A stretch of DNA of 32,910 nucleotides from Prevotella sp. GTDB taxonomy: Bacteria; Bacteroidota; Bacteroidia; Bacteroidales; Bacteroidaceae. The stretch covers positions 1 to 32,910 of the forward strand of contig JAFPTC010000075.1 of assembly GCA_017400455.1 (NCBI GenBank), written 5' to 3'. The first letter of the stretch is position 1. Every line of letters begins with the position of its first letter. The notes below the pieces were generated by a model, which was given only the letters and a program-made list of their open reading frames with translations, did no database searches and was not told the origin of the DNA. Positions 23,732 through 31,858 of the stretch are shown here, piece after piece. Both the position numbers and the translations under genes were made by a program.

Positions 23732-23770
23732 CAAGCACGATTTAAAAACCATTTAAAATACAAGTTTATC

Positions 23771-25066
23771 ATGGAAAGAACATGGCGCTGGTTTGGCAAG
23801 AAGGACAAGATCACCCTTGCCATGCTGAGACAGATTGGCGTGGAGGGCATCGTCACCGCCCTGCACGACGTGCCCTTAGGGCAGGTGTGGACCCGAGAGA
23901 AGATTCGCGAGCTGCGTGAGTATATTGAGAGCTTCGGCATGCGCTGGAGCGTGGTGGAGAGCCTGCCCGTGACGGAGACCATCAAATATGGCGGTCCCGA
24001 CCGCGACAAACAGATAGCCATTTACAAGGAGAGCCTGCGCAACCTGGCGGCCGAGGGCATCCACTGCATCTGCTATAACTTCATGCCCGTGCTGGACTGG
24101 GCCCGCACGGACCTGGCGCACGAAAATCCCAACGGCGCCACCAACCTGTATTTCAATTACGCGGAATTCGCATACTTCGACATTTACATCCTGAAGCGCC
24201 CCGGTGCCCGTGAGGAGTGGGCCGCCCTGGAGCTGAGAAACGAGAAGGGCGAGCTGATAGAGAGGAACGTGCTGGCCGAATGTGACGAGCTGGCTAAGAC
24301 GATGACGCCCGAGAAGGACCACAAGCTGGTGGAGAACATCGTCATCAAGACGCAGGGCTTCGTCAGCGGCAACTTCTCGGAGAACGACGAGGCTCCCATC
24401 CAGAAGTTCCGCGAGTTCCTGGACCTCTACAAGGGCATAGACAAGGCTCAGCTCAGGCAGAACATGAAGTATTTTCTGGAGCAGATCATGCCCGTGTGCG
24501 ACGAGTGCAACATGAACATGTGCGTCCATCCCGACGATCCACCCATTGAAATCCTGGGCCTGCCGCGCATTGTGCGTACGGCCGACGACATCCGCTGGAT
24601 GCTCAATGCCGTGCCCAATAAGCACAACGGACTGACATTCTGTGCTGGCAGCCTCTCGGCAGGTACATATAATAATGTATTAGAGATGGCTCGCGAGTTT
24701 GCCCCCCGCACCCACTTCGTCCACCTGCGCTCGTGCCACATTTTCCCCAATGGCGACTTCACCGAGGCCAGCCATCTGGGCGGAAGGGCCGACATCGTGG
24801 AGTTGTGTCGCATCTTTGAAAATGAAGAATTAAGAATGAAGAATGAAGAATCTGCCGAAGTTGCCAGAAGGCTGCCCATGCGTGTGGACCACGGCATGAC
24901 CTTCACCGATGAGCCTGGCGGCATCATGGACGAGTCGAGCCACGGCCACAATGCCGGCTACACCCTGCTGGGCCGCATGTTCGCCCTGGGGCAGGTGCAG
25001 GGCATCCTCGCCACCGTCGACCGCGAACTGGGAATACCCTACAAGCAGCCTGGATTCTTCGATTAG
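23771..25066 (+). CDS. uxuA: mannonate dehydratase
   Basis: UxuA dehydrates D-mannonate to 2-keto-3-deoxygluconate in the glucuronate branch of hexuronate catabolism, in the cytoplasm. The 431-residue protein starts MERTWRWFGKKDKITL, as typical. It has CICYNFMPVLDWARTDL (about 99-115), MNMCVHPDDPP (metal-binding region, about 250-260), HLRSCHIFPNGDFTEASHLGG (about 320-340) and MRVDHGM (about 375). It is a little longer than E. coli UxuA (394). Within the gene, residues about 351-361 (ENEELRMKNEE) are encoded by a 7-bp tandem array (24821-24851) that looks inserted. uxuB follows after 30 bp. Confidence 0.95.
   Translation: MERTWRWFGKKDKITLAMLRQIGVEGIVTALHDVPLGQVWTREKIRELREYIESFGMRWSVVESLPVTETIKYGGPDRDKQIAIYKESLRNLAAEGIHCICYNFMPVLDWARTDLAHENPNGATNLYFNYAEFAYFDIYILKRPGAREEWAALELRNEKGELIERNVLAECDELAKTMTPEKDHKLVENIVIKTQGFVSGNFSENDEAPIQKFREFLDLYKGIDKAQLRQNMKYFLEQIMPVCDECNMNMCVHPDDPPIEILGLPRIVRTADDIRWMLNAVPNKHNGLTFCAGSLSAGTYNNVLEMAREFAPRTHFVHLRSCHIFPNGDFTEASHLGGRADIVELCRIFENEELRMKNEESAEVARRLPMRVDHGMTFTDEPGGIMDESSHGHNAGYTLLGRMFALGQVQGILATVDRELGIPYKQPGFFD
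24821..24851 (+). repeat. 7-bp tandem array inside uxuA
   Basis: AATGAAG, AATTAAG, AATGAAG, AATGAAG and a partial AAT follow one another without gaps. The array sits in frame and encodes a charged ENEELRMKNEE segment. One unit more or fewer would shift the uxuA frame. Confidence 0.85.
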
Positions 25067-25094
25067 TTCATAGTTCATAATTCATAGTTCATAG
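25067..25094 (+). repeat. 7-bp tandem array forming the uxuA-uxuB spacer
   Basis: TTCATAG, TTCATAA, TTCATAG, TTCATAG begin at the base after the uxuA stop and end two bases before the uxuB ATG. No Shine-Dalgarno-like sequence is left in the 30-bp gap. Confidence 0.9.
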
Positions 25095-25096
25095 TC

Positions 25097-26683
25097 ATGA
25101 GATTAAACGACATACTGAGCGGCCAGCTGAATGCCGCAGAGTGGGAGCAGAAAGGATATGAGCTTCCAAAGTTTGACATTGAGGCCGTGCGCCGCAAGAC
25201 ACACGACGAACCCACATGGGTGCACTTCGGCGGAGGAAACATCTTCCGAGCCTTCCCCGCCGCCATACTGAACGACGCACTGAACACGGGCAAGTACGAC
25301 CGGGGCGTCATCGTGGCCGAGACCTTCGACTTCGAGGTCATCGACAAGGCTTACGCCCCCTACGACAACCTGTCGCTCTACGTGGCACTGTGCAGCGACG
25401 GCACCATCGAGAAGAAAGTCATCGCCAGCGTCACCGAGGCCCTGAAGGCCGACCCGCAGTTTGAGGACTGGCAGCGACTGGTAGAGATATTCCGCAGCCC
25501 CTCGCTGCAGATGATCTCGTTCACCATCACCGAGAAAGGATATACCTTCAACGAGGCCGACCTGGCACGGGGGCTGAAGCCCGTCTTTGCCATGGGCAAG
25601 GTGACGGCGCTGCTCTACGAGCGCTGGCAGGCAGGACAGATGGCGCTGACCATCCAGTCGATGGACAACTGCTCGCACAACGGCGACAAGGTGAAGGCCG
25701 GCGTGATGGCCTATGCCGAGCGCTGGGTGAAGGACGGGTTGGTGCCGCAGGCCTTCCTCGACTACCTGAAGGACGAGACGAAGGTGACCTTCCCCTGGTC
25801 GATGATCGACAAGATTACGCCGCGTCCGCACGAGAAGGTGAAGGAGCTGCTGGCCAAGGACGGCTTTGAGGACAATAACTACATTGAGACAGAGAAGCAC
25901 ACCTTCACCGCCCCCTTTGTCAACGCCGAGGAGGTACAGTATCTGGTCATCGAGGACCACTATACCAACGGACGCCCGCCGCTCGACCTTGGCGGTGCCC
26001 TCTACACCACCCGCGAAACCGTGGACAAGGTGGAGACCATGAAGGTGACCACCTGCCTGAACCCCCTGCACACGGCCATGAGCATCTATGGCTGCATGCT
26101 GGACTATACCCTCATCTCGGCCGAGATGGGCGACCCCGACCTGCGCCCCTTCGTGCAGAAGCTGGGATATATAGAGGCCATGCCCGTGGTGACTGATCCG
26201 GGCGTGCTGAACCCATACGAGTTCATCGGCGACGTCATCAACCGCCGACTGCCCAACCCCTTCATGCCCGACGCTCCGCAGCGCATCGCCATGGACACCA
26301 GCCAGAAGCTGCCCATCCGCTTTGGCGAAACCATCAAGAAGTATGTGGCACGGGGCCTGGACAAGCGTAACCTGGTGCTCATTCCGCTGACGCTCGCTGG
26401 CTACGCCCGCTACCTGAAGGGGCTGAAGGACGACCTGACGCCCTTTGAACCCTCGCCCGATCCCATGCTCCAGGAGCTGCAGACCATCGTAGCCCCGCTG
26501 GAGATAGGACGTGACGACCAGGACTGGAGTCCGCTGAAGAAGCTCTACAGCCGCAGCGACGTCTTCGGACTCGACCTCTACGAGGCTGGGCTGGGGCAGC
26601 AGATCGAAGGCATGGTGAAGGAGCTCTATGCTGGCAATGGAGCCGTCAGGGCTACGCTGCACAAGTATGTCTCTGCCCGTTAG
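25097..26683 (+). CDS. uxuB: mannitol dehydrogenase family; probable fructuronate reductase
   Basis: This NAD(P)-dependent long-chain dehydrogenase would reduce D-fructuronate to D-mannonate, the substrate of UxuA. The 528-residue protein has the family's N-terminal Rossmann motif HFGGGNIFRAF (43-53), ITEKGYTF (about 142-150), MDNCSHNGDKVK (about 192-203) and the C-terminal helical domain. The neighbouring uxuA makes fructuronate the most likely substrate; mannitol or tagaturonate cannot be excluded from sequence alone. The ATG lies 30 bp after uxuA across the 7-bp array. Confidence 0.92.
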   Translation: MRLNDILSGQLNAAEWEQKGYELPKFDIEAVRRKTHDEPTWVHFGGGNIFRAFPAAILNDALNTGKYDRGVIVAETFDFEVIDKAYAPYDNLSLYVALCSDGTIEKKVIASVTEALKADPQFEDWQRLVEIFRSPSLQMISFTITEKGYTFNEADLARGLKPVFAMGKVTALLYERWQAGQMALTIQSMDNCSHNGDKVKAGVMAYAERWVKDGLVPQAFLDYLKDETKVTFPWSMIDKITPRPHEKVKELLAKDGFEDNNYIETEKHTFTAPFVNAEEVQYLVIEDHYTNGRPPLDLGGALYTTRETVDKVETMKVTTCLNPLHTAMSIYGCMLDYTLISAEMGDPDLRPFVQKLGYIEAMPVVTDPGVLNPYEFIGDVINRRLPNPFMPDAPQRIAMDTSQKLPIRFGETIKKYVARGLDKRNLVLIPLTLAGYARYLKGLKDDLTPFEPSPDPMLQELQTIVAPLEIGRDDQDWSPLKKLYSRSDVFGLDLYEAGLGQQIEGMVKELYAGNGAVRATLHKYVSAR

Positions 26684-26692
26684 CATGCTTTT

Positions 26693-27061
26693 ATGAGAAA
26701 GATACTGATTGTGATGCTGTGTGCAGCCGCAATGGTCGGCTGCACCAGCAAACTGAAAAAGGAAAACGAGGCACGGGCCGAGGATATGGCGCAGCGCTGG
26801 GAAGCCCTGGCTGAGCATCAGAAGGAGAGCCTGGAAGAGGCGCAGCGCGAACTGGCCCAGACCGACAGCCTGCTGGAGGCTGCCACCCGTCAGCATGACG
26901 AGCTGCACCAGTGGGTGATGGACCACGCCCGCGAGCTGAACGACCAGTCGCCCGAAGTGCTGCGTGTCAACGCACTGCGGGCCCGGTGCGACTCGCTGAA
27001 GGTGCGTTTTGAAGTATTGGCAGAAACTATCAAATATATCCGCAAAAAGCAAAAAGATTGA
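26693..27061 (+). CDS. small coiled-coil lipoprotein
   Basis: This 122-residue protein has lipobox MVGC (Cys17) and a highly charged helical body (about 22-115) with heptad-like spacing (AQRWEALAEHQKESLEEAQRE), so probably a coiled coil anchored in the membrane. No family is recognised. It starts 9 bp after uxuB and overlaps the promoter region of the DUF1599 gene at its end. Confidence 0.75.
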   Translation: MRKILIVMLCAAAMVGCTSKLKKENEARAEDMAQRWEALAEHQKESLEEAQRELAQTDSLLEAATRQHDELHQWVMDHARELNDQSPEVLRVNALRARCDSLKVRFEVLAETIKYIRKKQKD

Positions 27062-27064
27062 TTT

Positions 27065-27099
27065 TTTGTATGCCAAAAGGAAAAAAAGTTGTAACTTTG
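27065..27099 (+). promoter_or_regulatory. promoter of the DUF1599 unit
   Basis: TTTG (27065-27068), a 23-nt spacer and TAACTTTG (27092-27099) fit the consensus, with the spacer at its upper range. The ATG at 27109 is only 9 nt after the -7 element, so the leader must be a few bases at most. Confidence 0.7.
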
Positions 27100-27108
27100 C
27101 ACCCTGGT

Positions 27109-27663
27109 ATGGATAAGTTTGAAAAGACGAATGCTCAGTTCGAAGAGGCCGTGGCCGAATGTCGCCACCTGTTCAGCGAGAAGCTTCACGACTATCGTGC
27201 CTCATGGCGAATACTGAGGCCGCAGTCGCTCACCGACCAGCTGTTCATCAAGGCGCGGCGCATTCGCCAGCTGGAAGTGACGGGCTGCTCGCTGGTGGGC
27301 GAGGGCATACGCCCCGAGTTCGTGGGACTGGTGAACTATGGCATCGTGGGGCTGATTCAGCTGGAGAAAGGCTTTGCAGACAGCGTGGACGTCAGCAATG
27401 ACGAGGCCCTGCAGCTCTACGACCGGCATGCCCAGCAGGCGCTGGCCCTGATGAAACGCAAGAACCACGACTATGACGAGGCCTGGCGAGGCATGAGGGT
27501 GAGCAGCTATACCGACCTGATACTCACCAAGCTGGAGCGTATCAAGGAAATGGAAGACTTGGCACTGAAGGGCGACGCCACCAAGGTGAGCGAAGGCATC
27601 GATGCCAACTATATGGACATTATCAACTATGCAGTCTTCGGACTGATAAAGCTTTCTGAGTGA
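27109..27663 (+). CDS. DUF1599 protein (two-copy domain)
   Basis: This 184-residue protein has an internal duplication. Copy 1 (about 8-85) has HDYRASWRILRPQSLTDQLF, RRIRQLE and LVNYGIVGLIQLE. Copy 2 (about 105-184) has HDYDEAWRGMRVSSYTDLIL, ERIKEME and IINYAVFGLIKL. DUF1599 has been linked to nucleotide modification by family naming only; activity is not established. The start at 27109 is set by the promoter; an in-frame start at 27058 would lie inside it. Its stop overlaps the GTG of the DoxX gene (4 nt). Confidence 0.88.
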   Translation: MDKFEKTNAQFEEAVAECRHLFSEKLHDYRASWRILRPQSLTDQLFIKARRIRQLEVTGCSLVGEGIRPEFVGLVNYGIVGLIQLEKGFADSVDVSNDEALQLYDRHAQQALALMKRKNHDYDEAWRGMRVSSYTDLILTKLERIKEMEDLALKGDATKVSEGIDANYMDIINYAVFGLIKLSE

Positions 27664-29012
27664 AGAAGCTGATTGTAAATATTTGCAGGCTGATACTGGC
27701 CGCGACGTTCATCCTCTCCGGATTCGTCAAGGCCGTCGATCCGTTAGGGTCGCAATATAAGATTGAGGACTATCTGCAGGCCATGAACCTGGGGCAGCTG
27801 TTGCCCGAATGGGGTGTGCTGGTGCTGTCGGTAGGACAGGCGGCGGTGGAGTTCTGCTTAGGCATCTTCCTGCTGTTTGCCATCAGGCGCAGGCTGACGT
27901 CGAAGCTGGTGCTGATTATCATGCTGGTGATGACGCCGCTGACGCTTTGGCTCGCCATAGCCAACCCCATCAGCGACTGCGGATGTTTTGGCGATGCGCT
28001 GGTGCTGACCAACTGGCAGACGTTTTGGAAGAACGTGGTGCTGCTGGTCATGGCGGCCATAGTGGCGTGGAAACCGCTGGAGATGTTCCGCTTCGTGAGC
28101 AAGAGCAACCAGTGGATTGTCATCAACTACTCGGCACTGTTCATCCTGGGCATCTCGGCGTGGAGCCTCTATGACTTGCCGCAGTTTGACTTCCGCCCCT
28201 ACCACGTGGGAGCCAGCATCAGAGAAGGCATGGAGGTGCCTGAAGGGGCTGAACAGCCTCAGTTTGAAACGACTTTCATACTCGAAAAGAACGGCGAGCA
28301 GCGGGAGTTCACACTGGACAACTATCCCGATTCAACGTGGACGTTTGTTGACTCTCGCACCGTGCAGCTCAGCGAGGGCTATGTGCCCCCCATCCACGAC
28401 TTTTCAATGGGGCTGGTGCCAACCGACACGGCAGCAAGCACCGAAGAAGAGTTCCCCGTGATGGAGGACATCGCTGCCGAGGTACTGGCCGACACGAGCT
28501 ACACGTTCCTGCTGGTGTCGCCCTATCTGGAAGATGCCGACGACTCGCGCCTTGACCTGATTAACGAGCTCTATGAGTACAGTCTCGACCAGGGCTATCG
28601 GTTCTACTGCCTGACGGCAAGCGGCTATGACGGCCAGCAGCGGTGGAGGAACTTGACGGGGGCAGAGTATCCTTTCTGCCTCACCGATCCCATCACGCTG
28701 AAGACCATGATTCGCAGCAATCCTGGACTGATGCTGCTCAAGGACGGTAGGGTGATGAGGAAATGGAGCCACAACAATCTGCCCCAGCTGGACCCCGAAG
28801 AGGCTGCCCTGGGCTTGGACCGATTGGAAATGGGCCAGATGCCGAAAGACACCGTAGCAGGCAAGATTGTGAAAATTCTGCTGGGCTTCGTCCTGCCGCT
28901 GCTGTTGCTCACCATTGCCGACCGGCTGTGGATGTGGACCAGCTGGCTGAAAAGAAAGAAAAAGACAAAGGAATTAAATACTTTAACAACATTAAATAAA
29001 GAAACAAAATGA
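27660..29012 (+). CDS. DoxX-like membrane protein, BT_3928 family
   Basis: This 450-residue protein has an N-terminal DoxX-like four-helix membrane domain (about 1-165) with [29 protein letters not shown] (about 100-113) and NWQTFWKN. A periplasmic region of about 220 residues follows ([34 protein letters not shown]), part of which ([26 protein letters not shown]) resembles a thioredoxin-like fold. A last transmembrane helix (about 405-428) and a basic tail complete it. It starts with GTG at 27660, overlapping the DUF1599 stop, and its stop overlaps the tpiA ATG. Function is unknown; a redox role is an inference from the CxC-containing loop and thioredoxin-like part. Confidence 0.85.
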   Translation: MKKLIVNICRLILAATFILSGFVKAVDPLGSQYKIEDYLQAMNLGQLLPEWGVLVLSVGQAAVEFCLGIFLLFAIRRRLTSKLVLIIMLVMTPLTLWLAIANPISDCGCFGDALVLTNWQTFWKNVVLLVMAAIVAWKPLEMFRFVSKSNQWIVINYSALFILGISAWSLYDLPQFDFRPYHVGASIREGMEVPEGAEQPQFETTFILEKNGEQREFTLDNYPDSTWTFVDSRTVQLSEGYVPPIHDFSMGLVPTDTAASTEEEFPVMEDIAAEVLADTSYTFLLVSPYLEDADDSRLDLINELYEYSLDQGYRFYCLTASGYDGQQRWRNLTGAEYPFCLTDPITLKTMIRSNPGLMLLKDGRVMRKWSHNNLPQLDPEEAALGLDRLEMGQMPKDTVAGKIVKILLGFVLPLLLLTIADRLWMWTSWLKRKKKTKELNTLTTLNKETK

Positions 29013-29770
29013 GAAAGAAAATTGTAGCAGGAAACTGGAAGATGAACATGAATCTCCAGGATGGTATCGCTCTGGCAAAAGAGCTTAACGAAACACTGAA
29101 GGCCGACAAGCCCAACTGCGGCGTGGTCATTTGCACACCGTTCATCCATTTGGCCAGCATCGCCCAGTTCCTCGACCAGGACATCATCGGCTTGGGTGCT
29201 GAGAACTGCGCTGACAAGGAGAAGGGTGCCTTCACCGGTGAGGTGAGCGCCGAGATGGTGAAGTCTACCGGAGCACAGTATGTCATCCTGGGCCACTCCG
29301 AGCGTCGCGAATACTATAAGGAAACTCCCGAGATTCTGAAGGAAAAGGTGCTCCTGGCACAGAAGCAGGGCCTGAAGGTCATCTTCTGCATTGGCGAGAG
29401 CCTGGCCGAGCGCGAGGCTGGCAAGCAGAACGAGGTGGTGAAGGCCGAGCTGGAGGGCAGCGTGTTCAACCTCAGCGAGGAAGACTTCCGCAAGATTGTC
29501 ATCGCCTACGAACCCATCTGGGCCATCGGCACCGGCAAGACCGCCACGGCTGAGCAGGCCGAGGAAATCCATGCCTATATCCGCAGCATCATCGCTGAAA
29601 AGTACGGCCAGGCTGTGGCCGACGACACCACCATCCTCTACGGTGGATCGTGCAAGGCATCGAACGCTCCCGAGCTCTTTGCCAAGCCCGACATCGACGG
29701 CGGACTCATTGGCGGCGCTTCGCTGAAAGCAGCCGACTTCAAGGGTATCATTGATGCATGGAAGAAGTAA
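29009..29770 (+). CDS. tpiA: triosephosphate isomerase
   Basis: TpiA interconverts dihydroxyacetone phosphate and glyceraldehyde 3-phosphate in glycolysis. The 253-residue protein has the substrate residues Asn9 and Lys11 (GNWKM), the catalytic His96 (ILGHSERR) and Glu168 ([12 protein letters not shown]), and the phosphate-binding GGA(S)-type loop near the end (GGLIGGASL). The ATG overlaps the stop of the DoxX gene by 4 nt. Confidence 0.98.
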   Translation: MRKKIVAGNWKMNMNLQDGIALAKELNETLKADKPNCGVVICTPFIHLASIAQFLDQDIIGLGAENCADKEKGAFTGEVSAEMVKSTGAQYVILGHSERREYYKETPEILKEKVLLAQKQGLKVIFCIGESLAEREAGKQNEVVKAELEGSVFNLSEEDFRKIVIAYEPIWAIGTGKTATAEQAEEIHAYIRSIIAEKYGQAVADDTTILYGGSCKASNAPELFAKPDIDGGLIGGASLKAADFKGIIDAWKK

Positions 29771-29779
29771 GAAACAATG

Positions 29780-29805
29780 AGTGATAAGTGATGAGTGATA
29801 AGTTG
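29780..29805 (+). repeat. 7-bp tandem array after tpiA (left arm of inverted pair)
   Basis: AGTGATA, AGTGATG, AGTGATA and a partial AGTTGAA lie between the tpiA stop and the SPOR start. GATAAGT within it is the reverse complement of ACTTATC, the unit of the array at 29875-29900. Confidence 0.85.
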
Positions 29806-29821
29806 AAATTTTGAAGAAAAG

Positions 29822-30424
29822 ATGATGAAACAAACATTATTTCGCAAGACATGGATCATGAAAGTGGTAGCCATACTTATCACTTATCACTTATCACTTA
29901 CCGCTACCGAGGCTCAGACGTTCACCCAGCGCATACAGCAAAACAACGTCGGCAACTCACGAGTGGTGATCCACCAGGATGCTGCCATCGACGAGCTGGT
30001 GAACGGGCGTCTGACCGTGCCTGAGACGCCGCGCACAAATGGCGGACAGAACAACAGGCGCGAGGCCGACCGCCAGCAACAGCGTACCGACAACACTGGG
30101 GAGAACCAGCGAGAAGAAGCGCTCCGCACTGATTCCGTGGCTCAGGTGCCCCAGCGAACCCACAAAGTAATGGGCTATCGCATCCAAGTGTTTGTCGGCG
30201 GAAAGACCAGGGCCGACAAGCGCAAGGCTGAGTCAACGGCCAGCACCATCAGGAGCCTCTTCCCCGAGCACAAGGTATATGTGCATTTCTACTCGCCGCG
30301 CTGGATATGCCGCATGGGCAACTTCCGCACGCTGGACGAAGCCAGGGAAATGCTCAACAAGGTGGTGAGCATGGGATATGACACGGCCACACTGGTCAGA
30401 GGCCAGGTCACCGTGCCCTATTAA
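29822..30424 (+). CDS. SPOR domain protein
   Basis: This is a 200-residue exported protein. The SPOR domain (about 116-196: YRIQVFVGGKTRADKRKAES, then CRMGNFRTLDEAREMLNKV) binds denuded peptidoglycan, typically at division sites. The N-terminus is a signal-like sequence (MMKQTLFRKTWIMKVVAILI..., cleavage probably after residue 32), and the part ILITYHLSLT is encoded by the 7-bp array at 29875-29900. The middle (about 50-115) is a Gln/Arg/Asn-rich linker. ATG at 29822 or 29825; an internal Met at 13 would give a more compact signal peptide. It lies between tpiA and folE. Confidence 0.88.
   Translation: MMKQTLFRKTWIMKVVAILITYHLSLTATEAQTFTQRIQQNNVGNSRVVIHQDAAIDELVNGRLTVPETPRTNGGQNNRREADRQQQRTDNTGENQREEALRTDSVAQVPQRTHKVMGYRIQVFVGGKTRADKRKAESTASTIRSLFPEHKVYVHFYSPRWICRMGNFRTLDEAREMLNKVVSMGYDTATLVRGQVTVPY
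29875..29900 (+). repeat. 7-bp tandem array encoding the SPOR protein signal peptide core
   Basis: ACTTATC repeats three times followed by ACTTA, in the opposite orientation to the array at 29780-29805. It lies in frame in the hydrophobic core of the signal peptide and encodes LITYHLSLT. Loss or gain of one unit would shift the frame near residue 20-27. Confidence 0.88.
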
Positions 30425-30430
30425 CGATTA

Positions 30431-31030
30431 ATGAAAGTTGAAATGAACCCGGAGACTGAATACAGGGAAGGACTTGATGAGCTGGCCGGCCACTACAGGC
30501 AAGTGCTCACATTGCTGGGTGAAGACCCCGAGCGCGAGGGAGTGCTGAAGACTCCCATGCGCGTGGCAAAGGCCATGCAGGTGCTTACAAGGGGCTACCA
30601 GATGGACGCCCACAAGGTGCTCACCGATGCACTCTTCAAGGAAGACTATTCGCAGATGGTCATCGTGAAGGATATTGACTTCTTCTCACTCTGCGAGCAC
30701 CACATGCTGCCGTTCTATGGAAAAGTGCACGTGGCCTACATCCCCAACGGCTATATCACCGGCCTCTCGAAGATAGCCAGGGTGGTTGACATCTACAGCC
30801 ATCGGCTGCAGGTGCAAGAGCGAATGACCCTCCAAATCAAGGAATGCATTGAGCAGACCTTGCATCCCATGGGAGTGATGGTCGTCGTGGAGGCCCGCCA
30901 CATGTGCATGCAGATGCGGGGGGTAGAGAAGCAAAACTCCATTACTACCACCAGCGACTTCAGCGGAGCATTCAATCAGGCCAAGACCCGGCAGGAATTT
31001 ATGAACCTAATTTCACATCAAAACGTATAG
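30431..31030 (+). CDS. folE: GTP cyclohydrolase I
   Basis: FolE makes 7,8-dihydroneopterin triphosphate from GTP, the first step of folate synthesis. The 199-residue protein has the zinc ligands in [18 protein letters not shown] (Cys88, His91) and ARHMCM (Cys159), [24 protein letters not shown] (107-130) and the final-strand segment [13 protein letters not shown]. It starts 6 bp after the SPOR gene; ATG at 30443 is an alternative start. The end overlaps nothing; the next gene begins 3 bp later. Confidence 0.97.
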   Translation: MKVEMNPETEYREGLDELAGHYRQVLTLLGEDPEREGVLKTPMRVAKAMQVLTRGYQMDAHKVLTDALFKEDYSQMVIVKDIDFFSLCEHHMLPFYGKVHVAYIPNGYITGLSKIARVVDIYSHRLQVQERMTLQIKECIEQTLHPMGVMVVVEARHMCMQMRGVEKQNSITTTSDFSGAFNQAKTRQEFMNLISHQNV

Positions 31031-31033
31031 ACA

Positions 31034-31633
31034 ATGAATCAGACAGATCGCGGTGCTTACCGTAAAAAAGAATCAACCTTCAAGCAGTTCCGTCACAGCT
31101 TCCTTGGAAGGATTGTCATTGCAGCTGCTATTTTGATCCTCGTGCTGTTGTTTGCCATCATCACCAATCCTTCCTATCCAAAGATGAAGGACAAGATGGA
31201 GGACAACATCAAACAGAGCATCTGGTCGCGTGACAGCATTACTGCCGACGGACTGGACATCTTCATGAGCTGTATTGGGCATACGTTCTCGCGCTTCTCC
31301 GACGAAGTGACGCCCGATATGAAACACCGTTGGGAATTGTTCATTGAGAATGCCGACACCTCTTCCATCCATGCGCAGGAGCTGGGATACAAGGACCACC
31401 TGTTCTACTCTACGCTTGTTGCCCTGAACAACAAGACCTCAGAAGAGGTGACCTGTGGCCTGGGCATCTTCGGACTCGTCATTCCTTTGGTCGATTTCAA
31501 CGAATTCCTGCCCCGCCTCTCGCCTCCGGTCAATTATGAGAATCCCCAGCTGATTCAGAATGGAGGCGATGACGAATACTTTGGCGAGACCCATGTGGAT
31601 GTGTTCCACTATCAGGGCGACCCGTCGAACTAA
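31034..31633 (+). CDS. membrane-anchored protein of unknown function
   Basis: This 199-residue protein has a basic N-terminus, one transmembrane helix (about 26-46, GRIVIAAAILILVLLFAI) and then ITNPSYPKMKDKMEDNIKQS, followed by an acidic mostly extracytoplasmic domain. A second hydrophobic stretch (about 137-152, TCGLGIFGLVIPLV) may be buried or membrane-associated. No family is recognised; the TNPSY motif after a single helix recalls small envelope proteins, but that is weak. It is the last gene of the DUF1599-folE unit, 3 bp after folE. Confidence 0.75.
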   Translation: MNQTDRGAYRKKESTFKQFRHSFLGRIVIAAAILILVLLFAIITNPSYPKMKDKMEDNIKQSIWSRDSITADGLDIFMSCIGHTFSRFSDEVTPDMKHRWELFIENADTSSIHAQELGYKDHLFYSTLVALNNKTSEEVTCGLGIFGLVIPLVDFNEFLPRLSPPVNYENPQLIQNGGDDEYFGETHVDVFHYQGDPSN

Positions 31634-31689
31634 TCGCTGATTCCAGCCCATCCTCTTGTGCAGCCATCCGTAGCTGCCATTCCCTTTCG

Positions 31690-31729
31690 CGGGCGCTCGG
31701 CCGGATTCCCACATCCCACCGAGCGCCCG
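31690..31729 (+). terminator. GC-rich stem-loop, candidate terminator
   Basis: CGGGCGCTCGG (31690-31700) pairs perfectly with CCGAGCGCCCG (31719-31729) around an 18-nt loop, 57 bp after the stop of the last gene in the plus-strand unit. The stem is followed by TTAATT, only a weak T-rich stretch, so factor-independent termination is plausible but not certain. Confidence 0.55.
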
Positions 31730-31858
31730 TTAATTATGCCCGATCCTGAAATGCCGCTGTTTCGTGTCTGTGAATACTGTCGTTCATCAGGCTCAGTCAT
31801 TCCTGATTACTGCTTTTCCTGTGTAAAATCTATTGGCGAATTATTATTGATCTTTTTA

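Larger units (their letters stand above)
23428..23770. other. divergent promoter region with composite repeat 3
   Basis: This is the 343-bp region between the divergent TPR regulator and uxuA. It contains the regulator promoter (23451-23481), composite repeat 3 (23496-23680) and the uxuA promoter (23701-23731). The repeat fills almost exactly the space between the two promoters. No gene is seen. Confidence 0.8.

Noticed and set aside
25103-27076. A 657-codon open frame on the minus strand opposite uxuB
   Set aside because: It is the antisense frame of a well-recognised dehydrogenase in GC-rich DNA; its translation is His/Leu/Val-rich with no domain.
27660-29012. A frameshift or missing start in the DoxX gene
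   Set aside because: GTG at 27660 overlapping the upstream TGA gives a proper start by coupling, so no error is needed.
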